DNA of 64,000 nucleotides. Origin: Trachythela sp. YZ-2020. Lineage: Eukaryota; Cnidaria; Anthozoa; Malacalcyonacea; Clavulariidae. The stretch spans positions 684,501 through 748,500 of the forward strand of contig JADLSH010000127.1 in the NCBI GenBank assembly GCA_016169945.1. The letters run 5' to 3'. Each line of letters opens with the position of its first letter. Position 1 is the first letter of the stretch. Shown in pieces: positions 45,440 through 57,018 of this stretch. Position numbers and translations under genes: made by a program. The notes under the pieces are model-generated. The model saw only the letters and a list, made by a program, of their open reading frames with translations, did no database searches and had not been told where the DNA came from.

Positions 45440-45795
45440 AACATGCTGTATCGTAGCAAGCTTGCGCAAGTTGTAACAATGTTATTTTGTTGCTAAGTTG
45501 GTAAAGAGTTGCTAGTAGTTTAGAACTTGTTAATATGTTGTTGAGCCATTGCAGGATGACAACAAGTTGTCGGAGCACTGTGTACCAAGTCTGTCAATTC
45601 AACAAACTTGTCACAATTGATCTGAACAAACTGGGAACAACAAGTGTGCACACAATCTGATATCAACTTGTTGGAACAACCATGTAGCAAGTCTGTTGAG
45701 TCATCAACCTTGTACTGAGAACAAGCAGTGTGAACACAACTTGATATCATCTTGTTGGAATAATGTTGGAGCAAATCTGCAGCAAGTGTGTAGCA
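45440..45795. repeat. Degenerate CAACAAGTTGT-rich repeat
   Basis: Many imperfect copies of CAACAAGTTGT, AACTTGTTG and GAACAACAAG are spaced 20-50 bp apart. A similar tract lies at 58540-58840 in an IQGAP intron. No coding signal is present; short frames here are spurious. Confidence 0.65.
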
Positions 45796-46216
45796 ACTAG
45801 TGTATCTTCTAAACGAGTGTGGGTGCTAGTAAGTGGCCGATTTCATACACTCAAGTTAAACAAATACATCCTTTTAATTGGAATTGATTCATCGCACAAA
45901 TTTTGTATATATCTTGGTTAATGGTTCGCGTCAGTCTTTAAAAGATAAGAAACTTCTCGATGTTTCGACCGAAGGCTTACGAGACATGTCCGTTGGTTCC
46001 TAAGTTGCTGCTGTGGTGTCACGTCTTGGTCATATTGGACCCTGTGGTAACACTAGGGAAGTATTGGCATGAATCATAATTGCGTGGTGCACTTAGTTGG
46101 CACCCCCTACATAGTTTACTTCTTAATGAACCACATTAGTACTTAAGCTCATGTAAAATGGTCGTTAAAATGGGGGCAACTCTGCTTTGGTCAATATAAA
46201 TCTTCCCCAGGAAACT

Positions 46217-46498
46217 GTGCAGGGTGTCCCCAAAAAAGTAAACCCTTTGAAATTGAAATTGCTGTCAAACAACCTATTCTATTCAATTCACACATGGGTA
46301 TAATTAAGAAAAACTGTGTGTTAAGAAAGGATTCAGAAGCTTTTTGTCTTCGTTTGAGGCTTGTTTTACATGTCGAATCCTGCACACAGTTCAAGTTTTT
46401 CTTAATTATACCCATGTGTGAATTGAATACAATACGTTGTTCGACAGCAATGCTAATTTCAATTTCAAAGGGTTTACTTTTTTTGGGACACCCTGCAC
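46217..46498. mobile_element. Palindromic MITE, CAGGGTGTCCC ends
   Basis: The left end GTGCAGGGTGTCCCCAAAAA and GTAAACCCTTTGAAATTGAA mirror the right TTCAATTTCAAAGGGTTTAC and TTTTTTTGGGACACCCTGCAC. The interior is also palindromic (ACACATGGGTATAATTAAG / CTTAATTATACCCATGTGT). The near-full palindrome fits a MITE mobilised by a mariner- or Tc1-like transposase, judged from the end sequence style. No transposase is present. Confidence 0.85.
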
Positions 46499-47958
46499 AA
46501 TAACTAAAGTGAAAACCTGTTTCCCCAGTGACTATAAAAGCATAAATAATGTACCCAAATAGATTTAATCCTTTTGTCCCTTTTTGACTAAGGAGTTCGG
46601 GGGAGGGGAGGGGGACGGGTTGCGTGAATCGAAGGAGCATAATACTAAAAATATGCAGCGGACCCCTGATCCAATCAAGGACGCAGTGCAAGGATGCAGT
46701 GCCAAGCAGTGAAATGGACCGTTTCACGAACACATTTCAGTGGAACAAGACGGAGTTGTAAGCAGTAAGCCGAGGCAGAAAAGACAGAAATGACCGCGCA
46801 TGCTTAGTAAAAGTGGCAAAAATCATGAAACAGCATGAAAATATTACTATATATCTATTTTCTTATCGTACATTGTGTATGTGTAAATTCTACAATTATC
46901 CCAGTAAAGCTGCAGTCTTCTCTCAATATATCCAGCTAGCGAAGTGTCTTTATAGCATTTCAATCTGATCTGCGAAAGACCCTCAGGCCACAATAATGTT
47001 TCCATCATTCAACTCAAAAACACCTGGAAAGCTATCAGGCTTTTATGGCTGCAAAACACTACCGGATATAAACACCAATAATATTAGCTGGAATAGTAAA
47101 TTACAGATAAAATTCAGACCGTTAAAATACAGTTGTGTATATATGTCTCAAACACACAAGACGCTTTGCCAGCATGGATATACAGTGTATATTTCAAGGG
47201 GCCACTGATGGCCATGTGTAACAAACTTCTCAAAGATCGAGACAATAAGCCAATTCATAGTCGTCTGCGCATCCAAATGACGCGTTCTGCGTCGAGATAA
47301 ATTGCAGCTGAATCATAACATGTAGCTGCTGAGACTGGAAGATTTAAAATATGCATATCGAAGTATTCAACTGTTCAATCATCATTTGAATATGCAAAAA
47401 GTTGCTCGAAGAACAACTACGCTGGTACTGAAATTATATAATGGTCAGTTTTATTGTCGCTATATGTGAAAACACAAACGATGATTGAACAGTTGATGAA
47501 CTGCAATTTTATCTCGACGGAGAACGCGTCACTATGAATTGGCTTATATAACAAAGCAAAAGGTCAAACCTTAAAGCTCGAATCACTTTTTTTCACGAAA
47601 ACTTGTTGACAAAAAAATCCAATCCACTTTTATCGATAAGTTTGTGAAGACACATTTTAACTATAGGTTAGACCGGCAATAGCGGACACAAGGGATGTTT
47701 CACGAAGTGTCCGCCACTGGTTAGACAAAGATTTCTTGAGTAATTTGCTACACTGGACCACATCCTTCAACCTGTTGTAACTATAAAACCATATTTTACA
47801 CTAAGCACTTGTATAATTATTTAACACATTTATATGTTCTACGAAAAATTGTCATACTCTGTGGATACCATCTAACTTGCTATGCGTTAAAATTCTATCT
47901 TAAAAAATCTCTATGTTTCCAGGTTCTCTGCATGTATTCCATGTCACGCGTCATCAAA

Positions 47959-48085
47959 TGACGTCACTTTATGACGTCATGATATATGACGTCACAAAAT
48001 ACATCACAACCAGACGTAACAAGTTATGACATCATAAGATATAACGTCATAATAAATTACATCACATGATGTCATCAGGGCTGAT
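47959..48085. promoter_or_regulatory. Cluster of CRE octamers (TGACGTCA) 3' of CRTC
   Basis: Perfect TGACGTCA palindromes lie at 47959-47966, 47972-47979 and 47987-47994. Degenerate versions follow (GACGTAACA, TGACATCA, AACGTCATA, TGATGTCATC) to about 48085. TGACGTCA is the CREB/ATF site. The cluster lies about 260 bp beyond the CRTC stop codon. It may be a regulatory element, or a degenerate tandem repeat that happens to carry this word. Confidence 0.5.
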
Positions 48086-48251
48086 ATAAACGTCATTGAT
48101 CAAAGCAAGTTGATTGGAATATTCCTGTGGAAACCAAGAAGAAACACAATTCGACCAATGCCATGGACCAACAAAGCTACCATCTCTATAATTGTTCCAT
48201 CCCATCATGCTCTATTTGTTGAAATGTACAGAGTACTGCCGTAGATGTGTT

Positions 48252-51200
48252 TTAACGCATGAGCTGCAAGGAAAGATATGAAAATCAAAATAGTTGTCTA
48301 CAAAATGTTTTGGCTTGGTCAACTGGACCTCTAAAGAGAAGGGAATGTTTTACAGTTAACTTGCTGGACCTAAAGTGTTAATAGGTTACAATTGACAGAG
48401 CTTGACCATGACTTCCTAAAGTCTAATAAGGCTGCTTCTTGCAAAATAAAGAAACTTCTCAACTATCAAGCAGCAAACAAAACAACAAAAACATCCTTAC
48501 CTGCTGTTGGTTGCCTTCCAGTCTAAACTGTCGTTCAACCTCTGGTTTTGCGACGTCCTCAGATTCCCCTGTCAGCACTCGAATATCTTGTAGATCGAGC
48601 GGCTCTAGCGAGAGCCCTGCTGGAAACTCTCCTGTGTTTGCTTCCAACCCTGGATACCCTTGCATACCATCAAGTCCGCCAATCGCATTCCCTATATCTG
48701 CTGCTAAACTGTTGTTTTCGCCGCTTTCCACATTGCCAAAATAATCCTGAAACCTTTGTCGAACATTTTCCATCGCTGTGGGGTTCTGCGTTAGCATGTT
48801 TAGGAAAGTATTTGGAGACTGTGGGGGGACACTTTGACCCATTTGGCCGTTAGTGGCATTAATCGGTTTCAAATTCTCTGCAATGGTCGCCATTTGCTCA
48901 AGCTGTTGTTGTAGACTACCGCTGCCCATTTGGCCTGGGTATTGCAAATAGCCTGGGCCGTTTGCGAGTGGCGACATAGGTGCTTGATACATGGGTGCAA
49001 TGGTTGGGGAAGTAGGATCCGAGGCATTACCAGAGGATTGTTGAAATATGAATCCTCCCCCTGGCATATGTAGATGGTCTAGGGTGGACGAGGGATGGTG
49101 CCGGTAGACTTGACGTTTGCAGCTTGACCCTGTTGTGTTTCTACGCGGTTGTCTATTCATGAAAACATTACCTGAGTTACCTGTGGAAAAGTTCTGATTG
49201 TACTGTTGTTGTTGCTGTTCATCTTGATCAATAGACACGGACAGCGGCGAGGGAATGTGTAGATTGGAGAGGTCGGGCAAAGAGCCATTGTTGGTGGAGG
49301 GGTAGTTGAACGATTGTTGCTGTTGACCGCTGTTTGACATATCAAATCTAAATAGATGAATGAAAGACTATAACTGAAGTTCTATGGAAGCAAAGATCAA
49401 GTGCCAATCTAGCACTGTGTTCAAACTTCAATGCACCTGACTCTAGTGATTTTTGGTAAGATGTCTCCAAATCAATAAAGCTATACTATAACATGCTGAC
49501 TTTTTCTTGTGGACTGGAAAATACAATAAGCTTTCATTTTAAATCAGCACAAAGATGGTTTGCTTACTTCATTTCTTCAATTTCATTGTCTTTGGGAGCA
49601 AGGAAACTGCCAACCTACAACAAAAATTGTTCATCATGTTTTCCATCGGGTAGCTTTGTCTGTTCTAAACTGTTTTTTCATGAGCTTCAGTAACATACTA
49701 CATGAGGATTACCCATGGTGTTTGGTGCAGTCAAACTGAAAGCACTCTACTCACATGAAACTTCAGTGACATAATCAAAAAACTGTATATTGCAGAAATC
49801 AAATTCTGGTGACAGAAGTGACAGGCACATACACTAACCACTGGCACACATCAACACCTCATAATAGGGACTGTTGTGGTTAATTACAAATAATTACTGA
49901 TAATCACCTCTCTTGTGCTGTCAGGCGATGTACTCATTTTTCTATTACCTAAAAAATGTAGACACATTGTTATCAAAACAAGTATATTACATCAATTTGT
50001 GCATTCGTATGTACACATGTACAGAAATATAACTGTAATGTAAGACATGGTACTTACCATTTGGATTGGTCAAGTTATGGTAGATAGAGGAATCTGAACT
50101 TGTTCTGAAACAAAAAATCAATGAAAAACTTTAGAACACAGTTATGCTTATTTAAAAAGTTTGTTATGCTTATTTTGCTGTCATTATTGTGGGAATATTA
50201 TGCACTGAGATAGATTGTGCATATCTAGCAAAAACAATTGAGGATCTTTAAGTCATGAGTAGTCATTGGGAATGAAATAAGGAATAAAGTATATATGAAA
50301 GTCAAAGACTACAGTAGGGTACCATCATTTGTACTACTAAGGATGAACGGTCTTGTCTATGCTGATGCGAAACTGATACAAACATTGAAACTTCCCACGA
50401 GGATAACACAATGTTTTTGTCAGCTACTGTTCATCCCAAGATGCAATCAAAGTTAAGTCTCTTTAGGTATGCATTGAAATATTTCTGTGGGTATTTACCA
50501 CAATAAACAATTTGATAATTGATAGTAATGATGAGATGACATACAAGAGAAGCCTGACTGTCTGCCTTATGTCATTGTGTTGAGCAGTTGCGCTAGATTT
50601 TTAGCTTTGTAAATTTGAATGAGTTTTGATTCACAATATTGATAGCGAAGAGGCCTGGGGCATTACAAGTCATGCTGATCGTCTTGAATAAATACAACAG
50701 CTGACAGGAAAAAGCAACGTAATCATGCATGATCTTAATATGATACATTGCTTTTCCAATGCACAATAGAACTACACACTGAAACTTTTACTTGTTAACT
50801 TTTAAAGTGGTTTAATTTTTAAATAAAAGGTTATTACAAATGGCATTGAAAAATAACACTTGTACTATAAATAACGTTTAGTATATACAGTACAAATTTG
50901 GTCACGCTATACAAACAGTGTGTGGGTCACCATTTTAAACTCGTGTCACTTTAAAAACATGGATTTTCGAATCAAAATGTAACAAATTAAGAATTAGAAC
51001 GGCATAGTTTAAGTTTAAAAGATGTTAACACATTCCTTCGTGGCATTAATTATGAATAACTTGCACTCTTGTAAAATCGAAATACTTAACACATGACTTG
51101 GAAGGAAAATGCGTGTTGTGCGATTTATATGATCAGTTCGATTTTTCACAGAAAAGCTAACTTTGATTAACACTTGCATTTGGCTGGCTTACAAATATGT

Positions 51201-52475
51201 TCTAATTTGTACATTCTAGAATATGTTAGGAACAATTTTCCAACAGACAAAATGAGATCTTTTGGGTACATTATACAGTGTTTTGTACAGTGATTAAAAG
51301 CTAACACATAAATGAACACAACATAAAATTACTCGTATTCTTTGAAAGCTCCGTGTAATTCCGGAAAAACTAATCACAGAACACACATATATAAACGCTT
51401 CGTGCGAATTCTAGCAACAAGTTGCAACAAACCTTCGCCAATTTGCTTCCATTTGTGGCGGCGATAAATACGGGCTAAAATGATAAGGGGCTGCCGCCGT
51501 GTCCATGTGAAATATGTTAAGAAAAACAATCGAACATTGACATAACAGTGGTCTGAATGCGAGCTACTAGTGCATGGGGGCGATTGTGTTAAATATTTTA
51601 AGCTTTATTTGGCGTGACGAGCATAAATGCTGTCGAAGCTTGCACGAAAGTTGTTTAATTCCCCCCAATTTTAAATACAGAAGTTCGTATTCGTGTCTGG
51701 CACTCGAGTTTACGTTAATCCTCTGGGTAACTTTACTTGGATTATTAAAACGAACTTTCAATGTTGTAGTGTATATATAACTCGGGGTTTTTCCACAGTA
51801 ATTATTAGTAATGACTATCACAGGCACGGCAAAGCAATGTTGTTTAAATTTAATACAGCACAGTGTTGCGTTGTAATCAGTCAGTCATGACTGAGACTCG
51901 ATGTGCGTGTGATAGTCGAACGGGCTATTATATACAGTATAAATACGTCTATAATTTCGTGTATATAAAAAGGATATATTATGCCGTCGGTTTGTTGTCA
52001 TAAGCCTATTCCTTGGATGGTATGGCCTGTCTTTGGGCGGCGGTTGGATATCCATGTTATGCCTGATCACCGCCAAATCATTGAGATTTTCCTGCAAAGG
52101 CGAATAATTCGGCATGTGAGATCAACAACAAATGCACGTTATACCCAAATAAAAACTCGAGCAAATAAACACGAAATCCCTCTACTTACATGTCTAGCAC
52201 TTTGGCTTTGAGCTAAGTTGAAATCAGGCAAAGACCCACCGTATCTACCGCGAGTTTGTCTTTGGTTTATGTGTGCCTTCGCCTATTAAAAGATAACAAC
52301 ACGAAACGGTCAAAATTACTCCTGTTTTGGCGGCCATAATTCACACAAAAACGACACTCACATTTACGAAAGACATTTCTTCCATAATCTTGTCAAACTC
52401 CTTCGTTTCCTGAGCTTGTCTCAGCTTGTGCTGAGCGATCTTCTCCTCGAATTTTCGAGGATTATTCGCAGCCAT
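48252..52475 (-). CDS. CRTC: CREB-regulated transcription coactivator (CRTC), 9 exons, ~467 aa
   Basis: CRTC proteins bind the bZIP of CREB and activate cAMP/calcium-responsive genes. When phosphorylated by SIK/AMPK kinases they are held in the cytoplasm by 14-3-3. Exons (minus): 52475-52362, 52282-52190, 52091-51947, 51490-51433, 50104-50058, 49948-49908, 49614-49568, 49347-48501, 48263-48252; phases agree. The N-terminal CREB-binding coiled coil is NPRKFEEKIAQHKLRQAQET (from residue 5). GRYGGSLPDFN follows, then YLSPPQMEANWRRTSSDSS, in which Ser140 corresponds to the conserved SIK site. SLPDLSNLHIPSPLSVSIDQ matches the central CRTC motif. A Gln-rich activation region (QQQQS, QDEQQQQQ, LQQQLEQ) and the C-terminal PEVERQFRLEGNQQQ close the protein. 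The third exon's donor (GTATTT) and the 12-bp last exon are chosen mainly by phase and are less certain. It is shorter than vertebrate CRTCs (about 620-690 aa). Confidence 0.93.
49640..49862 (-). repeat. Reverse SINE copy in a CRTC intron
   Basis: GTGTTTGGTGCAGTCAAACT, GAAAGCACTCTACTCACATG, CTGTATATTGCAGAAATCAA and CACATACACTAACCACTGGC form a reverse complement of the SINE body and head. The tail unit is reduced to GCTTTGTCTGTTCTAAACTG. Confidence 0.7.
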
Positions 52476-54329
52476 TTTCAAAACACTTCGATCTACACTT
52501 TAGAACTTCTTTCGCAGTAATGGCAACATTGCAGCCCAGGTACGACGGGGGTCTGGTGCGAACCAATCAGAATGGGGCATTAGGAACTTTTTCGACAAAA
52601 ATATTTTACGTTTACATATTGATTGTATGCAATTTTATTCATTAATTTTTCTATAGGAATGAAAATATTAGCAGTAGCTAGGAAAATTGTGTTTATAGCT
52701 GGAAAAAGTTTTGTATAATACGTATTGGAATGGTTCTTATATCCGTTTGTGTTTTTTTTATAATAAACTTTCCAAATTAATTTGAAACATTTGGTGATTG
52801 TTCTAAATTCTGATATATTTTCAGCTTGTTCTAATTAATTTATTTGAAACATTTAGGCAATTCGAACTCTATAAAAGAATGCTCATTATTTACGTAATAA
52901 GTATCGATATTTTATAGCTTTTTTTCAATGAAGACCAACTGTTTACATAATTAAAATAACCGACCACATTAATCATGACTCATGTAATTTTATATCTATA
53001 AACAATTTTCAAAATATTATGACATGTAATTTCAGGCCATAAAAATTTCCCACAAATTTTAAGATATCAGGCTACTGAGTCTTCCTGGCAACTGGACCAG
53101 AGTGGTTTATTGAGGTTTAATAATCGAGATAATGTTCAAACAATTATTAGTTTGTGGCTTCAAAAAAATTCAATATACTTAATGTGTGTGTGTTTTCAAA
53201 ACTAAATCACTTAAAAATGGGACATTTTTTAACCGTGTCTAAACTAAATATATATACGCCGACGGTTTCCTTATTAATATTGTTAAAGTCCTAATTATAT
53301 CAAAATTGGATTTATGTTGACGGGTGTTAAAGGTACTAACCATGTTTTTCAAATCACAAACGAACAATTAGGAGGCAAAGTCCAAAGTGAATGGTAACTC
53401 CATTTTATGGGTGTGTTTGCTAAAGTACCAAGATAACTAAAACTGGTACTGATATCTTTTGTGCTTTATAAATAATCATATAGTTTTTACGAAGACATGA
53501 TTTACACAACAATTGCCGCACATTAGCTTCCCGCGTCTATGTGAGACAAAACAGTTTTTAAGCTGCCATGGTTGGTGTCTGAACTAACTGCAAAACATTT
53601 CAAACAAAGATTGAAAAGTTTCAAAACTGTAGTGTTTTTAATATATTTCATGTACTTCAGACACCAACCACGACAGCATATTGTAGAATACTACCTTACC
53701 TACGGCTACACTGAACTCCCGCGTTTGACCCGACATAATTAAACCAATTAACCGTATACTCATAGTGAATACCAACACTATATTGTCATGCATAAAGCTT
53801 GAATTAGCTTGTGAAACTAGCTGGGTTTCACTAAGCACCATCGTACAGCAGATGGTGGTCACCCAGCAATTATTAGAGAATAGAGTGAGAATCGAAAATA
53901 ATGCATTCTTTTCATTATATGTAGTAATCTTGTATTTCGAAGCAAATAGATGAAATTGAGAGATGTAGTATAAATCCTTGCTGTTGACCACCATCTTGCT
54001 GTCCTGTATCCACCAATTCAGTTTTACTTTGGATGTTTACTACGAAAAAATGGTAATATAATTAACACACGCAAGTACTACGCATAAATTAAGATTTTAA
54101 GTCAATGAAAAAACAAACTTTGACGCGAGAGGAACAGGAAGCACGCTATTGGGGTACTCACTAACAAAGAACATGTAACTAAAGCTATGTTGATATTTGC
54201 GCACCAATGAAAACCACATGTCGTCACGCTTATAATATTGTGACGTAGAGTCTAGTGTATGACGTCATAAGATCATCTCAATCTCACTGTACCGGTGGTA
54301 CAAGTTAGGTTCCGGCTTTTGACGTAATC

Positions 54330-54665
54330 ATACACGAGGAGTTTATCTGAAACACCAAAAAGTGTTTGGGAAAACGAAGCGCTAGCCGACGCTTTAACAT
54401 GCTTTGAGCTGTTTTAAAATCACTATAATAAACAGTGGCGTAGCTAGTCCGCCGATTTGGTTCCGCTACGCAAATTTCAAATCATTATTCATTTCTTTAG
54501 AAATTGATTGTTTTCACCGTCAATGAACACGAACAAATTTGCATAGCGGGACTAAATCGGTGGGCAGGCTACGCTACTGATAATAAACGACTTCGAGTGT
54601 GCGATATACCTTCTCAAACGAACCAGTATTTAAAGATAAATTCAAAGAGAAAGTTGACATGGAAG
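54330..54665. mobile_element. Decayed palindromic MITE split by a hAT MITE (copy 3 of family)
   Basis: The left half (GGAGTTTATCTGAA, ACACCAAAAAGTGTTTG, GCGCTAGCCGA, AAAATCACTATAATAAA) and the right half (ATAATAAACGACTTCGAGTG, TCTCAAACGAACCAGTATTT) match the element at 24190 and 59330 in reverse. It is divided by the hAT MITE at 54433-54579. Confidence 0.75.
54433..54579. mobile_element. hAT-type MITE with 8-bp TSD ATAATAAA
   Basis: The ends are CAGTGGCGTAGCTAGTCC and GGCTACGCTACTG, with further inner inverted repeat (CCGATTTGGTTCCGCTACGC / GCATAGCGGGACTAAATCGG). The length is 147 bp. ATAATAAA at 54425-54432 is repeated exactly at 54580-54587. CAGTGGCGTAG ends with an 8-bp duplication are typical of hAT elements. 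Confidence 0.9.
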
Positions 54666-54949
54666 TATATTTATACTGTCAGGTATCAAGAGAACGAGAC
54701 GGTGCTGATTTCCGTTGTGGTTTGCCCTGTCATGAATATGAATGAATTTCAGGAGGATTTGTGTACAGACGCCGTATTTACGGATGCCCGACTGCCGTCT
54801 TAAAACCGCAACGGATGTTTTTATGACAGTACAAGAGAAACACATTCCATTTACCTAAAAATAATTTACTTTATATGTGTACTATATAAATTTTGACCGC
54901 AATATTTGACCGCAATCGGGGGCAATATCCTCTCTAGATAGGTACTAGT

Positions 54950-55565
54950 CTATGTATACTGTAACAAGCTGTCGTGGTGTGGGTCGGAAGAACATAAATA
55001 GATTAAAAACGCTTGGACCTTTCGAGACAATTTCCTTCGTCAGGAAGTTCGTAGACATTCTACTTACCTGCTAATCCTACTAACCTCCAGACGAAGGACA
55101 TCGAAACGTCGAAATTTAAAAAATATTTTTCAGGTAGTTCAGACACAAATCACGGCAGCTTATTGTAGAATACTACCTACACTGGACCACCACGTTTGAG
55201 ATATCTTTTTCAGGTAGTTCAGACACAAACTACGACAGCTTATTGTAGAATACTACCAACACTGGACCACCACGTTTGAGATATCTTTTTCAGGTAGTTC
55301 AGACATAAACCACGGCAGCATATTGTAGAATACTACCTACACTGGACCACCACGTTTGAGATATCTTGTTCAGGTAGTTCAGACACAAACCACGGCAGCT
55401 TATTGTAGAATACTACCTACACTGGACCACCACGTTTGAGATATCTTTTTCAGGTAGTTCAGACACAAACCACGGCAGCTTATTGTAGAATACTACCTAC
55501 ACTGGACCACCACGTTTGAGATATTTTTCAGGTAGTTCAGACACAAACCACGACAGCTTATTGTT
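54950..55565 (+). repeat. 80-bp tandem repeat array, about six copies, opposite orientation
   Basis: The unit TTTTTCAGGTAGTTCAGACA, CAAACCACGGCAGCTTATTG, TAGAATACTACCTACACTGG, ACCACCACGTTTGAGATATC is the reverse complement of the array at 16780-17265. It is preceded by GAAGTTCGTAG and CTCCAGACGAAGGACATCGA AACGTCGAAAT. Confidence 0.93.
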
Positions 55566-55995
55566 GGCTCAGCGCTACTCTTATGGTCATCACTTCAGTA
55601 TATTACCCATTTATCTGCCACAAAAAATGCAGGCTCATATCAAACGATCCTATAAGATGATATTAAAACGTAAAAGTCCGAAAGTTTAGTAAAGATACAT
55701 TTTATGATGTCCAATCGTACGCCAATATTCGTAGACATTTATTACAAATTTCATTCAACACAACAAAGGTTTGCCTCGCCGCCATTCACAACAACACTCA
55801 ATCTGAAGTTAAGAATGCTAGCTAGTTACAATTTATAAGAGCAATGACACAGCCGGTGTGTTTCTTATTTCCACTCGACTACATTACGAACCCCCAACAT
55901 TAAGGCAATAAATGTGATGTGTATATAGTTATTAAATAACGCATATTGTTTCTTTATAAAAATTCTGATTCATTCTAGTACTAGAAATGTTTAGT

Positions 55996-56936
55996 TCAAG
56001 TTTTACCATAGAATTTCTTATTCAGTAAATGAATAAGAAGATTAACATTGACTTTGGCTTTACCAAACATTTTCATCACCGCAACACCTTCAAATTGAAG
56101 TTGAAGCAAGTCCTGAAATGAAAGAATAAGTGTTGCTTTGGTGGCCTTTTTAATCCTGGAATGGCTGGATAGCTCTATCAGTTCTAAACTGTTCTCCCTA
56201 GAGGTCCAGTAAGAGCCATCCCCTATTGGGGCAGTATTACTACAGGAGGAAACCTAAACAAAACCCTCAAAACAAATCACACAACAAACCTGAAAGACAA
56301 GTTCAACTTTTTCCATAGGAATTCCCATAAATTTCGCAGAGACTTCAAATACTCCCGAGTCAGCCGGAACAATTTCAAATGATGCATTTTTTAACCTGAG
56401 CAGTAGAGAAAAAATACAAAATTTCAGAAGACAATAGTTTAAGCGAAGATCCTTGATAGGCTACTAGCCTCATGATAAGGGCATTTGATGTTTTTCAGGT
56501 AGTTCAAACACAAACACAAACAACCGCAGCTTAAGTTTAATTTTTTCCACGCTGTTATTAAGACGTACTGGTTCTTAGGAAGTCCTTCGATTTCGAGAAC
56601 AACTCCTTTCTCCGCCAACTTCTGAGCACTGTACTTGACTGCAGTTTTGAATACTTCTTGTTTCTTCTTCTCTTTACGTTGAGCTCTTAGAAAGTCAGAC
56701 AAATACTTTTACAATAACAATCACCAAAACTACCACTATCATCATAACTTCCACCATCATCACCACCATTTCATCCTCACCACCATCACCACAACAGCTA
56801 CCATCACCATCACCACCATCACCACAACAGCTACCATCACCATCACCACCCCTACCATCATCATCACCACCACTATTATCATATAACTTCCATCATCATC
56901 ACCATCACCATCATCACCACCACTATTATCATAACT

Positions 56937-56967
<31 letters not shown>

Positions 56968-56987
56968 CCATCACCATCACCATCATC

Positions 56988-57018
<31 letters not shown>

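Larger units (their letters stand above)
40711..48251. other. 7.5-kb intergenic region
   Basis: No supported gene was found on either strand. The region holds a reverse 115-bp array (41110-41575), a dispersed ATCCGTC repeat (43160-43455), 80-bp family relics (44195-44385), a degenerate CAACAAGTTGT-rich tract (45440-45790), a palindromic MITE (46217-46498) and a CRE-like cluster (47959-48085). Open frames of 61-180 codons here show no family signal and mostly read through repeats. Confidence 0.6.
52476..55995. other. 3.5-kb intergenic region between CRTC and IQGAP
   Basis: No gene was recognised. Contents: an 80-bp family relic (53555-53730), a repeat with GATGGTGGTCA ends (53825-54005), a decayed MITE split by a hAT MITE (54330-54665) and an 80-bp array (54950-55565). 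The CRTC promoter should lie just above 52475. Confidence 0.6.

Noticed and set aside
45440..45795. Coding region for the 84-codon Cys/His-rich minus-strand ORF
   Set aside because: It lies in a degenerate CAACAAGTTGT repeat that recurs at 58540-58840 without keeping the frame.
46191..46733. 180-codon minus-strand ORF
   Set aside because: Most of it reads through the palindromic MITE at 46217-46498, and no family motif is visible in the rest.
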